DNA of 64,000 bases from Citrobacter amalonaticus (lineage in GTDB: Bacteria > Pseudomonadota > Gammaproteobacteria > Enterobacterales > Enterobacteriaceae), in contig NZ_CP014015.2 of the NCBI RefSeq assembly GCF_001559075.2, positions 2,356,001 to 2,420,000 on the forward strand, given 5' to 3'. Positions 36,198 through 44,487 of the stretch are shown here, one piece after another. The notes below the pieces were generated by a model. That model saw only the letters and a program-made list of their open reading frames with translations, was not told the DNA's origin and did not search any database. Position numbers and translations under genes: made by a program. The stretch's first letter is position 1. The number at the start of each line of letters is the position of its first letter.

Positions 36198-36980
36198 ATG
36201 AACGCATTCGATTCTCAAGCAGAAGATTCTCCAGCCACTATTGGGCGTAGCCTTCGCCGTCGTCCGCTGGCGCGTAAAAAGCTGTCGGAAATGGTCGAGG
36301 AAGAGTTAGAGCAGATGATCCGTCGCCGTGAGTTCGGTGAGGGGGAACAGTTGCCGTCCGAACGGGAACTGATGGCCTTTTTCAACGTCGGTCGTCCCTC
36401 TGTGCGTGAGGCGCTGGCAGCGCTGAAGCGTAAAGGTCTGGTGCAAATCAATAATGGCGAACGCGCCCGCGTTTCGCGCCCTTCGGCGGACACCATCATT
36501 GGTGAACTGTCCGGAATGGCGAAAGATTTCCTCGCACATCCTGGCGGTATTGCTCACTTTGAGCAGCTGCGCCTGTTCTTTGAGTCCAGCCTCGTGCGTT
36601 ATGCCGCGGAGAATGCGACAGAAGAACAGATCGATCTACTGGCAAAAGCGCTCGAGATCAACAGTCAGTCGCTGGATGACAATGCGCTGTTCATTCGTTC
36701 AGATGTCGATTTTCATCGCGTGCTGGCGGAAATTCCCGGCAATCCGATCTTTATGGCGATCCACGTTGCGCTGCTGGACTGGCTGATCGCCGCTCGCCCG
36801 ACCGTGCCGGATCGTGAACTTTACGAACATAATAATGTGAGTTATCAGCAGCATATCGCCATCGTGGACGCGATTCGCCGACGCGATCCGGATGAGGCCG
36901 ATCGCGCATTGCAATCTCATCTCAACAGCGTTTCCGCCACCTGGCACGCCCTCGGTAAAAATTCAAAAATGCGTAAGTGA
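36198..36980 (+). CDS. nanR: Sialic-acid regulator NanR (GntR/FadR family)
   Basis: NanR represses nan genes until N-acetylneuraminate binds. The 260 residues contain an N-terminal extension, the GntR winged helix-turn-helix (about 35-100; LPSERELMAFFNVGRPSVREAL) and the FCD ligand-binding domain (about 110-245). It is upstream of nanA on the same strand with its operator repeats in the gap between them. Confidence 0.97.
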   Translation: MNAFDSQAEDSPATIGRSLRRRPLARKKLSEMVEEELEQMIRRREFGEGEQLPSERELMAFFNVGRPSVREALAALKRKGLVQINNGERARVSRPSADTIIGELSGMAKDFLAHPGGIAHFEQLRLFFESSLVRYAAENATEEQIDLLAKALEINSQSLDDNALFIRSDVDFHRVLAEIPGNPIFMAIHVALLDWLIAARPTVPDRELYEHNNVSYQQHIAIVDAIRRRDPDEADRALQSHLNSVSATWHALGKNSKMRK

Positions 36981-37001
36981 TCGCGATCCTGACGATCGTT
37001 T

Positions 37002-37017
37002 AGTGAAGCAGATCGCA
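37002..37017. promoter_or_regulatory. Candidate CRP site of nanATEKQ
   Basis: AGTGA-AGCAGA-TCGCA matches TGTGA-N6-TCACA at eight of ten positions. Its centre is about 61.5 bases before the start implied by the TATAAC -10 at 37059-37064, the classic class I position. In E. coli the nan operon is CRP-dependent. Confidence 0.6.
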
Positions 37018-37056
37018 CTATAAGCGTTCTGCATTATATCGCTGCTTCGTTGTTCT

Positions 37057-37079
37057 GGTATAACAGGTATAAAGGTATG
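37057..37079. promoter_or_regulatory. NanR operator: three GGTATA-type repeats
   Basis: GGTATA occurs at 37057-37062 and 37066-37071 and GGTATG at 37074-37079. This is the known NanR-binding repeat arrangement. The repeats overlap the probable nanA -10 (TATAAC, 37059-37064) and start site, so bound NanR would block polymerase. Confidence 0.88.
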
Positions 37080-37113
37080 CAGTTAGATAACACTAATCAT
37101 GACAGAGGTCGTT

Positions 37114-38007
37114 ATGGCAAAAGATTTACGAGGCGTAATGCCAGCGTTGTTAACCCCTTTCGATAACCAACAAAAGCTGGATATTGAGAGCCTGCGCCGG
37201 TTGGTGCGTTTTAACATCGCTCAGGGGATCGACGGGTTGTACGTAGGCGGTTCCACCGGCGAAGCCTTTGTGCAGAGCTGCGCGGAAAGGGAGCAGGTGC
37301 TGGAAGTGGTTGCGGAAGAGGCGAAGGGCAAAGTCACGCTGATCGCGCACGTTGGGACGGTCAGCACCCATGAGAGCCAGCAGCTAGCCCGTGCAGCGCA
37401 TCGTTACGGCTTTGACGCTGTCTCCGCGGTGACGCCGTTCTACTATCCGTTCAGCTTTGAAGAGCACTGCGATCATTACCGGGCCATCATTGATTCGGCG
37501 GATGGCCTGCCGATGGTGGTCTATAACATTCCGGCGTTAAGCGGCGTGAAGTTAACGCTGGATCACATCAACACGCTGGTGACGTTGCCAGGCGTTGGCG
37601 CACTGAAACAAACGTCAGGCGATCTGTTTCAGATGGAGCAGATCCGTCGTGCGCATCCGGATCTGGTGCTTTACAACGGTTATGACGAAATTTTCGCTTC
37701 TGGCCTGCTGGCCGGAGCGGACGGCGGTATCGGCAGTACTTACAACATCATGGGCTGGCGATATCTGGGAATTGTGAAAGCGCTCAAAGAAGGGGACATC
37801 CGGACTGCGCAAAAGCTGCAAACAGAGTGCAATAAGGTTATCGATCTCCTCATTAAGACCGGCGTGTTCCGCGGGCTGAAAACGGTTCTGCACTATATGG
37901 ACGTGGTTTCTGTCCCGCTGTGTCGTAAGCCGTTTGCCCCCGTGGATGAAAAATATCTGCCGGCACTGAAGGCGTTGGCGCAGCAGTTAATGGCAGAGAA
38001 GGCGTAA
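37114..38007 (+). CDS. nanA: N-acetylneuraminate lyase
   Basis: NanA cleaves N-acetylneuraminate to N-acetylmannosamine and pyruvate. With the ATG at 37114 (AGAGGT site upstream) it has 297 residues, equal to E. coli; the frame opens five codons earlier but without support. The Schiff-base Lys165 (ALKQTSGD) and Tyr137 (VVYNIPA) are in the expected positions of the class I aldolase barrel. It is first in nanATEKQ. Confidence 0.98.
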   Translation: MAKDLRGVMPALLTPFDNQQKLDIESLRRLVRFNIAQGIDGLYVGGSTGEAFVQSCAEREQVLEVVAEEAKGKVTLIAHVGTVSTHESQQLARAAHRYGFDAVSAVTPFYYPFSFEEHCDHYRAIIDSADGLPMVVYNIPALSGVKLTLDHINTLVTLPGVGALKQTSGDLFQMEQIRRAHPDLVLYNGYDEIFASGLLAGADGGIGSTYNIMGWRYLGIVKALKEGDIRTAQKLQTECNKVIDLLIKTGVFRGLKTVLHYMDVVSVPLCRKPFAPVDEKYLPALKALAQQLMAEKA

Positions 38008-38021
38008 CCACGTAACGTAGT

Positions 38022-38047
38022 GCCGGGGGGCGCTGCGCTTACCCGGC
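38022..38047. repeat. REP element 1 between nanA and nanT
   Basis: GCCGGGGGGCGCTGCGCTTACCCGGC-type palindrome, the classical Y-type REP sequence of enterobacteria. It forms a pair with the element at 38064-38095 (a BIME). Such elements stabilise upstream mRNA and lower expression of the downstream gene. Confidence 0.85.
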
Positions 38048-38063
38048 CGACAAAAAGAATCGT

Positions 38064-38095
38064 GTGCCGGATAAGGCAAAGTCGTCATCCGGCAC
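38064..38095. repeat. REP element 2 between nanA and nanT
   Basis: GTGCCGG (38064-38070) pairs with CCGGCAC (38089-38095), with ATAAGG/GTCAT-type partial pairing inside. It is in opposite register to the first REP 16 bases away, forming a two-unit BIME in the nanA-nanT gap. Confidence 0.8.
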
Positions 38096-38122
38096 AACAA
38101 CAAAAATCGTCGGGAGAGTAAA

Positions 38123-39613
38123 ATGAGTACTTCTACCCAAAGCATCCCGTGGTATCGCCATCTCAACCGCGCGCAATGGCGGGCATTCTCCGCTGCATGG
38201 TTGGGATATTTACTGGATGGTTTTGATTTTGTGTTGATTGCCCTTGTGCTGACGGAAGTGCAGGGAGAATTCGGGCTGACGACGGTTCAGGCGGCGAGCC
38301 TGATTTCGGCAGCCTTTATTTCCCGCTGGTTTGGCGGGTTAATGCTGGGCGCAATGGGTGACCGCTATGGACGCCGTCTGGCGATGGTCACCAGTATTAT
38401 TCTGTTCTCAATGGGGACGCTGGCCTGTGGTTTCGCGCCGGGTTACACCACCATGTTTATCGCCCGACTGGTGATTGGCATGGGAATGGCGGGAGAATAC
38501 GGTTCCAGTGCGACCTATGTTATTGAAAGCTGGCCGAAACATCTGCGTAATAAAGCCAGTGGTTTTCTGATCTCGGGTTTCTCTGTTGGCGCTGTGATTG
38601 CGGCTCAGGTCTACAGCCTGGTGGTGCCGGTCTGGGGCTGGCGCGCGCTGTTCTTCATTGGCATTCTGCCGATTATTTTTGCCCTCTGGCTGCGGAAAAA
38701 CATACCTGAAGCTGAAGACTGGAAAGAGAAACATGCAGGCAAAGCGCCAGTACGTACGATGGTCGATATTCTCTATCGGGGTGAGCACCGCATCGTCAAC
38801 ATTCTGATGACGATCGCGGCGGCGACGGCATTGTGGTTCTGTTTTGCCGGTGATCTGCAAAATGCGGCGATTGTCGCGGTACTGGGTTTGCTGTGCGCGG
38901 TGATCTTTATCAGCTTCATGGTGCAAAGCAGCGGCAAGCGCTGGCCGACGGGCGTGATGCTCATGATTGTCGTCCTGTTTGCTTTCCTCTACTCGTGGCC
39001 GATTCAGGCGCTGTTGCCGACGTATCTGAAAACGGAACTGGCGTACGATCCTTCCACCGTGGCGCGCGTACTCTTCTTCAGCGGCTTTGGCGCCGCGGTC
39101 GGTTGCTGCGTGGGCGGTTTCCTCGGTGACTGGCTGGGGACCCGCAAAGCTTATGTGTGCAGCCTGCTGGCCTCGCAGGTGTTGATCATTCCGGTGTTTG
39201 CTATAGGTGGGACAAACGTCTGGGTCCTCGGTTTCCTGCTGTTTTTCCAGCAGATGCTGGGCCAGGGGATCTCAGGAATCTTACCGAAACTGATCGGCGG
39301 CTATTTCGATACCGACCAGCGTGCGGCGGGTTTGGGCTTCACCTATAACGTCGGGGCGCTCGGCGGGGCGCTGGCACCGATTCTGGGGGCGCTGATTGCC
39401 CAACGCCTGGATCTGGGCACCGCGCTGGGCTCGCTCTCTTTTAGCCTGACCTTTGTGGTGATTCTGCTGATTGGTCTGGATATGCCATCCCGCGTCCAGC
39501 GCTGGTTACGACCGGAGGCGCTGCGTACCCATGACGCTATCGACGGTAAACCGTTCAGCGGCGCCATCCCGTTCGGCGGTGATAAAAGCCCCTTAGTCAA
39601 AAGCAAAAGTTAA
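38123..39613 (+). CDS. nanT: Sialic acid transporter NanT
   Basis: NanT is the proton-linked inner-membrane importer of N-acetylneuraminate, a major facilitator superfamily protein with two extra central segments (14 in all). The 496 residues equal E. coli. Family loops GDRYGRR (after segment 2) and the early LDGFDFVLIAL acidic motif are visible. A GGGAGAG site precedes the ATG. A hairpin (39619-39641) separates it from nanE. Confidence 0.97.
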   Translation: MSTSTQSIPWYRHLNRAQWRAFSAAWLGYLLDGFDFVLIALVLTEVQGEFGLTTVQAASLISAAFISRWFGGLMLGAMGDRYGRRLAMVTSIILFSMGTLACGFAPGYTTMFIARLVIGMGMAGEYGSSATYVIESWPKHLRNKASGFLISGFSVGAVIAAQVYSLVVPVWGWRALFFIGILPIIFALWLRKNIPEAEDWKEKHAGKAPVRTMVDILYRGEHRIVNILMTIAAATALWFCFAGDLQNAAIVAVLGLLCAVIFISFMVQSSGKRWPTGVMLMIVVLFAFLYSWPIQALLPTYLKTELAYDPSTVARVLFFSGFGAAVGCCVGGFLGDWLGTRKAYVCSLLASQVLIIPVFAIGGTNVWVLGFLLFFQQMLGQGISGILPKLIGGYFDTDQRAAGLGFTYNVGALGGALAPILGALIAQRLDLGTALGSLSFSLTFVVILLIGLDMPSRVQRWLRPEALRTHDAIDGKPFSGAIPFGGDKSPLVKSKS

Positions 39614-39618
39614 TCCAC

Positions 39619-39641
39619 TTGCCCGGTCCTGCGCCGGGCAA
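39619..39641 (+). promoter_or_regulatory. Intercistronic hairpin between nanT and nanE
   Basis: TTGCCCGG (39619-39626) pairs perfectly with CCGGGCAA (39634-39641) around a 7-base loop. No T-run follows, so transcription should continue into nanE; it may shape mRNA stability. Confidence 0.65.
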
Positions 39642-39660
39642 TACTCGTAAGGGAAGAAGT

Positions 39661-40350
39661 ATGTCATTACTTGCACAACTGGATAAAAACATTGCCGCGC
39701 GTGGTGGTTTGATTGTCTCCTGCCAGCCGGTTCCCGGCAGCCCGCTGGATAAACCTGAGATTGTGGCAGCGATGGCGCTGGCGGCAGAGCAGGCAGGGGC
39801 CGTCGCGTTACGTATTGAAGGGATTGAGAATCTGAAGGCGACGCGCGCGGTGGTTTCCGTGCCGATCATCGGCATTCTCAAGCGCGATCTTGCGGATTCT
39901 CCGGTGCGCATCACCGCGTTTCTGGAGGATGTGGATGCGCTGGCGCAGGCCGGCGCGGACATTATCGCGATTGACGGGACTGACCGCGTGCGTCCGGTGC
40001 CGGTTGCGGCGCTGCTGGCGCGTATCCATCACCACCAGGTGCTGGCAATGGCCGATTGCTCCTCGCAGGAGGACGGCCTGACCTGTCAGGCACTCGGTGC
40101 AGATATTATTGGCACCACGCTTTCGGGTTACACCACGGCAGAAACCCCTGATGAACCGGATCTGGCGCTGGTGAGATCGCTGAGCGAGGCCGGGTGTCGG
40201 GTGATTGCTGAAGGTCGTTACAACACCCCGGCGCAGGCCGGTGAAGCGATGCGCCACGGCGCCTGGGCCGTAACGGTAGGATCTGCGATTACCCGGCTGG
40301 AGCACATCTGCGAATGGTATAACACGGCGTTGAAAAGGGCAGTGCTATGA
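39661..40350 (+). CDS. nanE: N-acetylmannosamine-6-phosphate 2-epimerase
   Basis: NanE converts ManNAc-6-phosphate to GlcNAc-6-phosphate, the step that joins sialic acid to amino-sugar metabolism. The ATG at 39661 with an AGGGAAG site gives 229 residues, the E. coli length. The TIM-barrel motifs GGLIVSCQPV, ADIIAIDGTDR and AEGRYNTP are visible. Its end overlaps nanK by 4 bases (ATGA). Confidence 0.97.
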   Translation: MSLLAQLDKNIAARGGLIVSCQPVPGSPLDKPEIVAAMALAAEQAGAVALRIEGIENLKATRAVVSVPIIGILKRDLADSPVRITAFLEDVDALAQAGADIIAIDGTDRVRPVPVAALLARIHHHQVLAMADCSSQEDGLTCQALGADIIGTTLSGYTTAETPDEPDLALVRSLSEAGCRVIAEGRYNTPAQAGEAMRHGAWAVTVGSAITRLEHICEWYNTALKRAVL

Positions 40351-41222
40351 CGACGCTGGCAATTGATATTGGCGGTACTAAACTCGCCGCCGCGCTGGTG
40401 GAGGATGATATGCAGATTCGCGAACGTCGCGAGCTGCCCACCCCCGCCAGTAAAACGTCTCAGGCACTACGCGACGCGCTGAAAACGCTGGTGCAACCGT
40501 TGCAGGCACAGGCGCATCGGGTGGCGATTGCCTCGACGGGGATTATTCGTGAAGGCAATCTGCTGGCGATTAACCCGAGAAATCTGGGCGGATTGCTTCA
40601 CTTTCCGCTGGTGCAGACGTTAGAAACGCTCACCGGATTGCCGACGCTGGCGATCAATGATGCGCAGGCTGCCGCATGGGCGGAATATCACGCGATTGCC
40701 GATGATACGCGCGATATGGTGTTTATCACCGTTTCAACCGGAGTGGGCGGCGGTGTGGTCAGCGATGGTCAGTTAGTCACCGGTACCGGCGGTCTGGCCG
40801 GACACCTGGGCCACACCCTCGCGGACCCTAATGGGCCAGTGTGTGGCTGTGGGCGGGTGGGGTGCGTCGAGGCTGTCGCGTCGGGACGCGGTATTGCTGC
40901 CGCAGCGCAAGGCGCACTTGCCGGATGTGATGCAAAAACCATTTTTTCCCGCGCGGCAGAGGGCGATGAACAGGCCCGCCGACTGGTCGCTTACTCCGCA
41001 CAGGTACTGGCGCGGCTGATTGCCGATACGAAAGCGGTCACCGATTGCCGGCGGGTGGTTGTCGGCGGCAGCGTTGGACTGGCGCAAGGGTATCTGGCGC
41101 AGGTCCGTGCCTGTCTCGAACAGATGCCCCCGGTCTATCACGTAGAACTCAGCGCGGCGCACTACCGCCACGACGCGGGACTGCTGGGTGCGGCATTGTT
41201 AGCACAAGGAGAGAAAGGATGA
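40347..41222 (+). CDS. nanK: N-acetylmannosamine kinase
   Basis: NanK phosphorylates ManNAc after the lyase step. It is a ROK-family kinase of 291 residues with the phosphate motif DIGGTKLAAAL (7-17) and the zinc site GHLGHT...CGCGRVGCVE (about 153-175). It overlaps nanE and nanQ by 4 bases each, so translation is coupled. Confidence 0.97.
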   Translation: MTTLAIDIGGTKLAAALVEDDMQIRERRELPTPASKTSQALRDALKTLVQPLQAQAHRVAIASTGIIREGNLLAINPRNLGGLLHFPLVQTLETLTGLPTLAINDAQAAAWAEYHAIADDTRDMVFITVSTGVGGGVVSDGQLVTGTGGLAGHLGHTLADPNGPVCGCGRVGCVEAVASGRGIAAAAQGALAGCDAKTIFSRAAEGDEQARRLVAYSAQVLARLIADTKAVTDCRRVVVGGSVGLAQGYLAQVRACLEQMPPVYHVELSAAHYRHDAGLLGAALLAQGEKG

Positions 41223-41686
41223 TATTGGGTGAAGTTCGTACGTTGTCTGCTGCCGGTCTGCATCCTGTGCTGGAAGAGGCACTGACGCTGGCGTTAACCG
41301 CCAGACCGCAGGAGAAAACCCCGGGCCGCGTTGAGCTTCGTGGGGACGATGTCTTTATGAATGTGATGCAGTTTGCCACGCAATCGCCGACGGAGAAAAA
41401 GGCAGAGTTGCACGAGCAGTACATCGATATCCAGCTACTGCTGGCGGGAGAGGAACGCATTCAGTTCGGCGTGGCGGATTCTGCACGCCAGTGCGAAGAG
41501 ATGCATGTTGAGGAGGATTATCAGCTTTGCCGTGAGATTGCTGGCAGTCAAAGCATTACCCTACAACCAGGTATGTTCGCGGTGTTTATGCCCGGAGAGC
41601 CGCACAAACCGGGGTGCAGTGTGGGTGAACCGAAAGCGATTACGAAAGTTGTCGTCAAGGTTCGCGCCAGCCTGTTAGTCGCATAA
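41219..41686 (+). CDS. nanQ: N-acetylneuraminate anomerase NanQ (YhcH)
   Basis: NanQ speeds the opening of alpha-Neu5Ac to the form used by NanA. The 155 residues belong to the YhcH/YjgK/YiaL cupin-like family, with the conserved QYIDIQLLLAGEERI and FMPGEPHKPG. The ATG overlaps the nanK TGA (ATGA); a much longer upstream open frame runs through nanK and is not used. It is last in the nan operon. Confidence 0.95.
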   Translation: MILGEVRTLSAAGLHPVLEEALTLALTARPQEKTPGRVELRGDDVFMNVMQFATQSPTEKKAELHEQYIDIQLLLAGEERIQFGVADSARQCEEMHVEEDYQLCREIAGSQSITLQPGMFAVFMPGEPHKPGCSVGEPKAITKVVVKVRASLLVA

Positions 41687-41691
41687 AAACA

Positions 41692-41712
41692 CCGGATGGT
41701 ATTACCATCCGG
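41692..41712. repeat. REP-like palindrome/hairpin behind nanQ
   Basis: CCGGATGGTA (41692-41701) is followed after one base by its complement TACCATCCGG (41703-41712). It lies between convergent nanQ and yhcG and has only a short TTTT further on (41720-41723), so it may be a weak terminator or a REP half-unit. Confidence 0.6.
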
Positions 41713-41741
41713 ATACACGTTTTACATATTCAGTTCGTTCA

Positions 41742-42839
41742 TCATTCCGTCAGCGACGTTTCTGAGGATTCAGCTTTCTGCGCTGTCAGTGCTATTTGCG
41801 AACGAATGAGTTCATCTGCCAGTAATTTTTCGTCAGGTAATTGCACTTTGTACTCGCTTGCCATCACGGTATTTGGCAAACCGTTCAGTGCGTAGTGTGC
41901 TTCTCCAGCCCCTTTTCCCGCACACAGGATTAACCCAACTGGCGGATTTTCCCCTGGCATTGTCCAGTGCTCTTTGGCGTAGTTCAGGTACATGTTCATT
42001 TGTCCTGCGTCGGCATAGCTGAATTTACCCACTTTCAGGTCAACAACTAACAGACAGCGCAAGCGACGATGGAAGAAAAGCAGGTCGACGCGAAACCAGC
42101 TGTCGTCAATGCGCAATCGCCGCTGTCGGCTGACAAACGCAAAATCGTCCCCGAGTTCAAGCATAAACTCCATCAGATGGTTAATCAGCGCTTCTTCCAG
42201 ATCAGATTCCGAATACTCATCCTTCAGATCGAGGAATTCGAGAATAAAGGGATCGCGTATCGCGTGCTCTGGTAAGACTTCTGGCGCGGTGGGGGCGGCC
42301 TGTTGCAGCACTGCGGATTTATCATGAGACAGTAGCGTACGTTCGTAAAACTGAGACGCGATTTGCCGATCGAGTTGTCGTACCGACCAACCGTTGCGTA
42401 ATGTCTCTTTCTCGTAAAAAGTGCGGGCATCGGGGTTTTTAACCGACAGAAGACGGACATAAGCAGACCAGGGAAGCGGGAATATCCTGGCGAGTTGTAT
42501 GAGATTTAAAGATTCACCAGACAGTGTCTGGTGAATTTCAATATGCTGAAAATAAAGATAAAAAGCTCTAATTTGCCGCAGGTTTCCGGTTGAGAATCCA
42601 CGTTTATAGCGCCGGGTTAAATCTACGGACAGTTGCTCAATCAGTTGTGTACCATAAGCTGCCCGCGCTTCACCGCCCTGCTCAAACTCGACAATGCGCC
42701 GGCCAATTTCCCAGTACGTCGCCGTCATGATCGCATTGATGTTGCGGACGGTCTCTGTTCTGGCAGAATCCAGCAGATGGATAATGCCGTCATGGATTTG
42801 CTGATAGTCGCCTGCGTGTTGTGCTGATGTATCTGCCAT
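41742..42839 (-). CDS. yhcG: DUF1016 (YhcG-type) PD-(D/E)XK nuclease-like protein
   Basis: This protein has an N-terminal DUF1016/YhcG_N domain (about 8-165, DNA-binding-like helices; YWEIGRRIVEFEQGG) and a C-terminal YhcG domain of the PD-(D/E)XK nuclease superfamily (about 175-350) with the core FRVDLLFFHRRLRCLLVVDLKVGKF, which shows the acidic-x-K motif. The ATG at 42839 has AAGGG 9 bases upstream and gives 365 residues; another ATG seven codons earlier lacks a ribosome site. The cellular role is unknown, although relatives occur near defence and mobile genes. It is convergent with nanQ. Confidence 0.88.
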   Translation of the reverse strand: MADTSAQHAGDYQQIHDGIIHLLDSARTETVRNINAIMTATYWEIGRRIVEFEQGGEARAAYGTQLIEQLSVDLTRRYKRGFSTGNLRQIRAFYLYFQHIEIHQTLSGESLNLIQLARIFPLPWSAYVRLLSVKNPDARTFYEKETLRNGWSVRQLDRQIASQFYERTLLSHDKSAVLQQAAPTAPEVLPEHAIRDPFILEFLDLKDEYSESDLEEALINHLMEFMLELGDDFAFVSRQRRLRIDDSWFRVDLLFFHRRLRCLLVVDLKVGKFSYADAGQMNMYLNYAKEHWTMPGENPPVGLILCAGKGAGEAHYALNGLPNTVMASEYKVQLPDEKLLADELIRSQIALTAQKAESSETSLTE

Positions 42840-43005
42840 CACATTATCCCTTATATGCATGATAGTTACGGTGTGAAAATATATCGCTATCAGTACACTT
42901 ACAGGGAAATACGGTCAATTCTTCTCAGCCCATTACATTCACTTACTGCGAAATTTGCGAGCCGCTTTCGAAGAATGAAGGTGGGATATTGCGAAAAGCA
43001 AGGGT

Positions 43006-43045
43006 GACTCCCCATCCCTGAGCGAGTACTCGGGGCAGGGGAGTC
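43006..43045 (-). terminator. Probable terminator of gltBD
   Basis: GACTCCCC (43006-43013) pairs with GGGGAGTC (43038-43045), with further pairing of CCC/GGG inside. On the minus strand the stem is followed by ACCCTTGCTTTTCG, only a weak T-run. It lies 12 bases behind gltD. Confidence 0.6.
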
Positions 43046-43056
43046 AGAAAGGTTTA

Positions 43057-44475
43057 CTATACTTCCAGCCAGTTCATGATCCCGTCAGCCGCTTTGCGAC
43101 CTTCGGCAATGGCGGTCACCACCAGATCCGAACCACGCACAATGTCACCACCGGCGAAGATTTTCGGGTTGCTGGTCTGGAAGGCGTTGTCGCTACCTTC
43201 AGGGGCGATGATACGGCCCTGTGAGTCCAGTTCTACGCTGTGTTTTGCCAGCCACTCCATGCTGTGGGGACGGAAACCAAACGCCATCACCACGGCATCT
43301 GCCGGTACGATGTGCTCGGAACCCGGAACAATCTCCGCACGGCGACGGCCTTTCGCATCCGGCGCACCCATTTCGGTACGTGCCATTTTCACGCCGCTGA
43401 CCTTGCCATTGGCGTTCACTTCCACACCCAGTGGTTGCACGTTGAACTGGAACTCGACGCCTTCCTCGCGCGCGTTTTTCACTTCGCGGCGGGAGCCCGG
43501 CATGTTCTCTTCATCACGGCGGTAGGCACAGGTGACGTGCGTTGCGCCCTGACGAACAGAGGTCCGCACACAGTCCATAGCGGTATCGCCGCCGCCCAGC
43601 ACCACCACGCGTTTACCTTCCATATTGACGTACGGCTCGTCGGTGGTTTCACCAAAGCCCATGATCTGCTTGGTGTTGGCAATCAGGAACGGCAGGGCGT
43701 CAAATACGCCATCGGCGTCTTCGTTTTCCAGCCCGCCGCGCATGGACTGATAGGTGCCGACGCCGAGGAATACCGCATCGTACTCTTTCAGCAGATCGTC
43801 GAGCTGTACGTCACGCCCCACTTCCACATTCAGTTTGAACTCAATCCCCATACCGGTGAAAATTTCACGGCGGCGAGTCATCACCTCTTTTTCCAGCTTG
43901 AAGGCAGGAATGCCAAAGGTCAGCAGGCCGCCAATCTCCGGGTGACGGTCAAACACCACGGCCTTCACGCCGTTGCGGGTCAACACGTCGGCACAGGCCA
44001 GGCCAGCCGGGCCAGCACCGATGATTGCCACTCGCTTGTCAGTCTGGCGAACGCCGGTCATATCCGGACGCCAGCCCATTTCGAACGCTTTATCATTGAT
44101 ATAACGCTCGATGTTGCCGATGGTGACGGCGCCAAACTCATCGTTTAGCGTGCAGGAACCTTCGCAAAGGCGATCCTGCGGGCATACGCGCCCGCACACT
44201 TCCGGCAGCGTGTTGGTCTGGTGAGACAGTTCCGCTGCTTCAAAAATGCGTCCTTCGTTGGCGAGCTTCAGCCAGTTCGGAATATAGTTATGAACCGGGC
44301 ATTTCCACTCACAGTACGGGTTGCCGCAGGAAAGACAACGGTCCGCCTGCGCTTTTGCCTGACCTTCTGAAAACGGTTCGTAAATTTCAATAAACTCGAT
44401 TTTGCGGATCTTCAGCGGCTTCTTCGGCGGATCAACACGCTGCAGGTCGATAAATTGGTATACGTTCTGACTCAT
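43057..44475 (-). CDS. gltD: Glutamate synthase (NADPH) small subunit
   Basis: GltD feeds electrons from NADPH through FAD and iron-sulfur clusters to GltB in ammonia assimilation. The 472 residues show N-terminal cysteine clusters (CLSCGNPYCEWKCP, CGRVCPQDRLCEGSC), the FAD motif GAGPAGLACAD (about 152) and the NADPH motif VVVLGGGDTAMDC (about 290). It lies 12 bases after gltB. The gltF gene of K-12 is not present behind it. Confidence 0.98.
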   Translation of the reverse strand: MSQNVYQFIDLQRVDPPKKPLKIRKIEFIEIYEPFSEGQAKAQADRCLSCGNPYCEWKCPVHNYIPNWLKLANEGRIFEAAELSHQTNTLPEVCGRVCPQDRLCEGSCTLNDEFGAVTIGNIERYINDKAFEMGWRPDMTGVRQTDKRVAIIGAGPAGLACADVLTRNGVKAVVFDRHPEIGGLLTFGIPAFKLEKEVMTRRREIFTGMGIEFKLNVEVGRDVQLDDLLKEYDAVFLGVGTYQSMRGGLENEDADGVFDALPFLIANTKQIMGFGETTDEPYVNMEGKRVVVLGGGDTAMDCVRTSVRQGATHVTCAYRRDEENMPGSRREVKNAREEGVEFQFNVQPLGVEVNANGKVSGVKMARTEMGAPDAKGRRRAEIVPGSEHIVPADAVVMAFGFRPHSMEWLAKHSVELDSQGRIIAPEGSDNAFQTSNPKIFAGGDIVRGSDLVVTAIAEGRKAADGIMNWLEV

Positions 44476-44487
44476 TGCTGCTACCCC

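Noticed and set aside
41045..41218. Long upstream extension of nanQ inside nanK
   Set aside because: It lies wholly within nanK in another frame; the ATGA overlap marks the real start.
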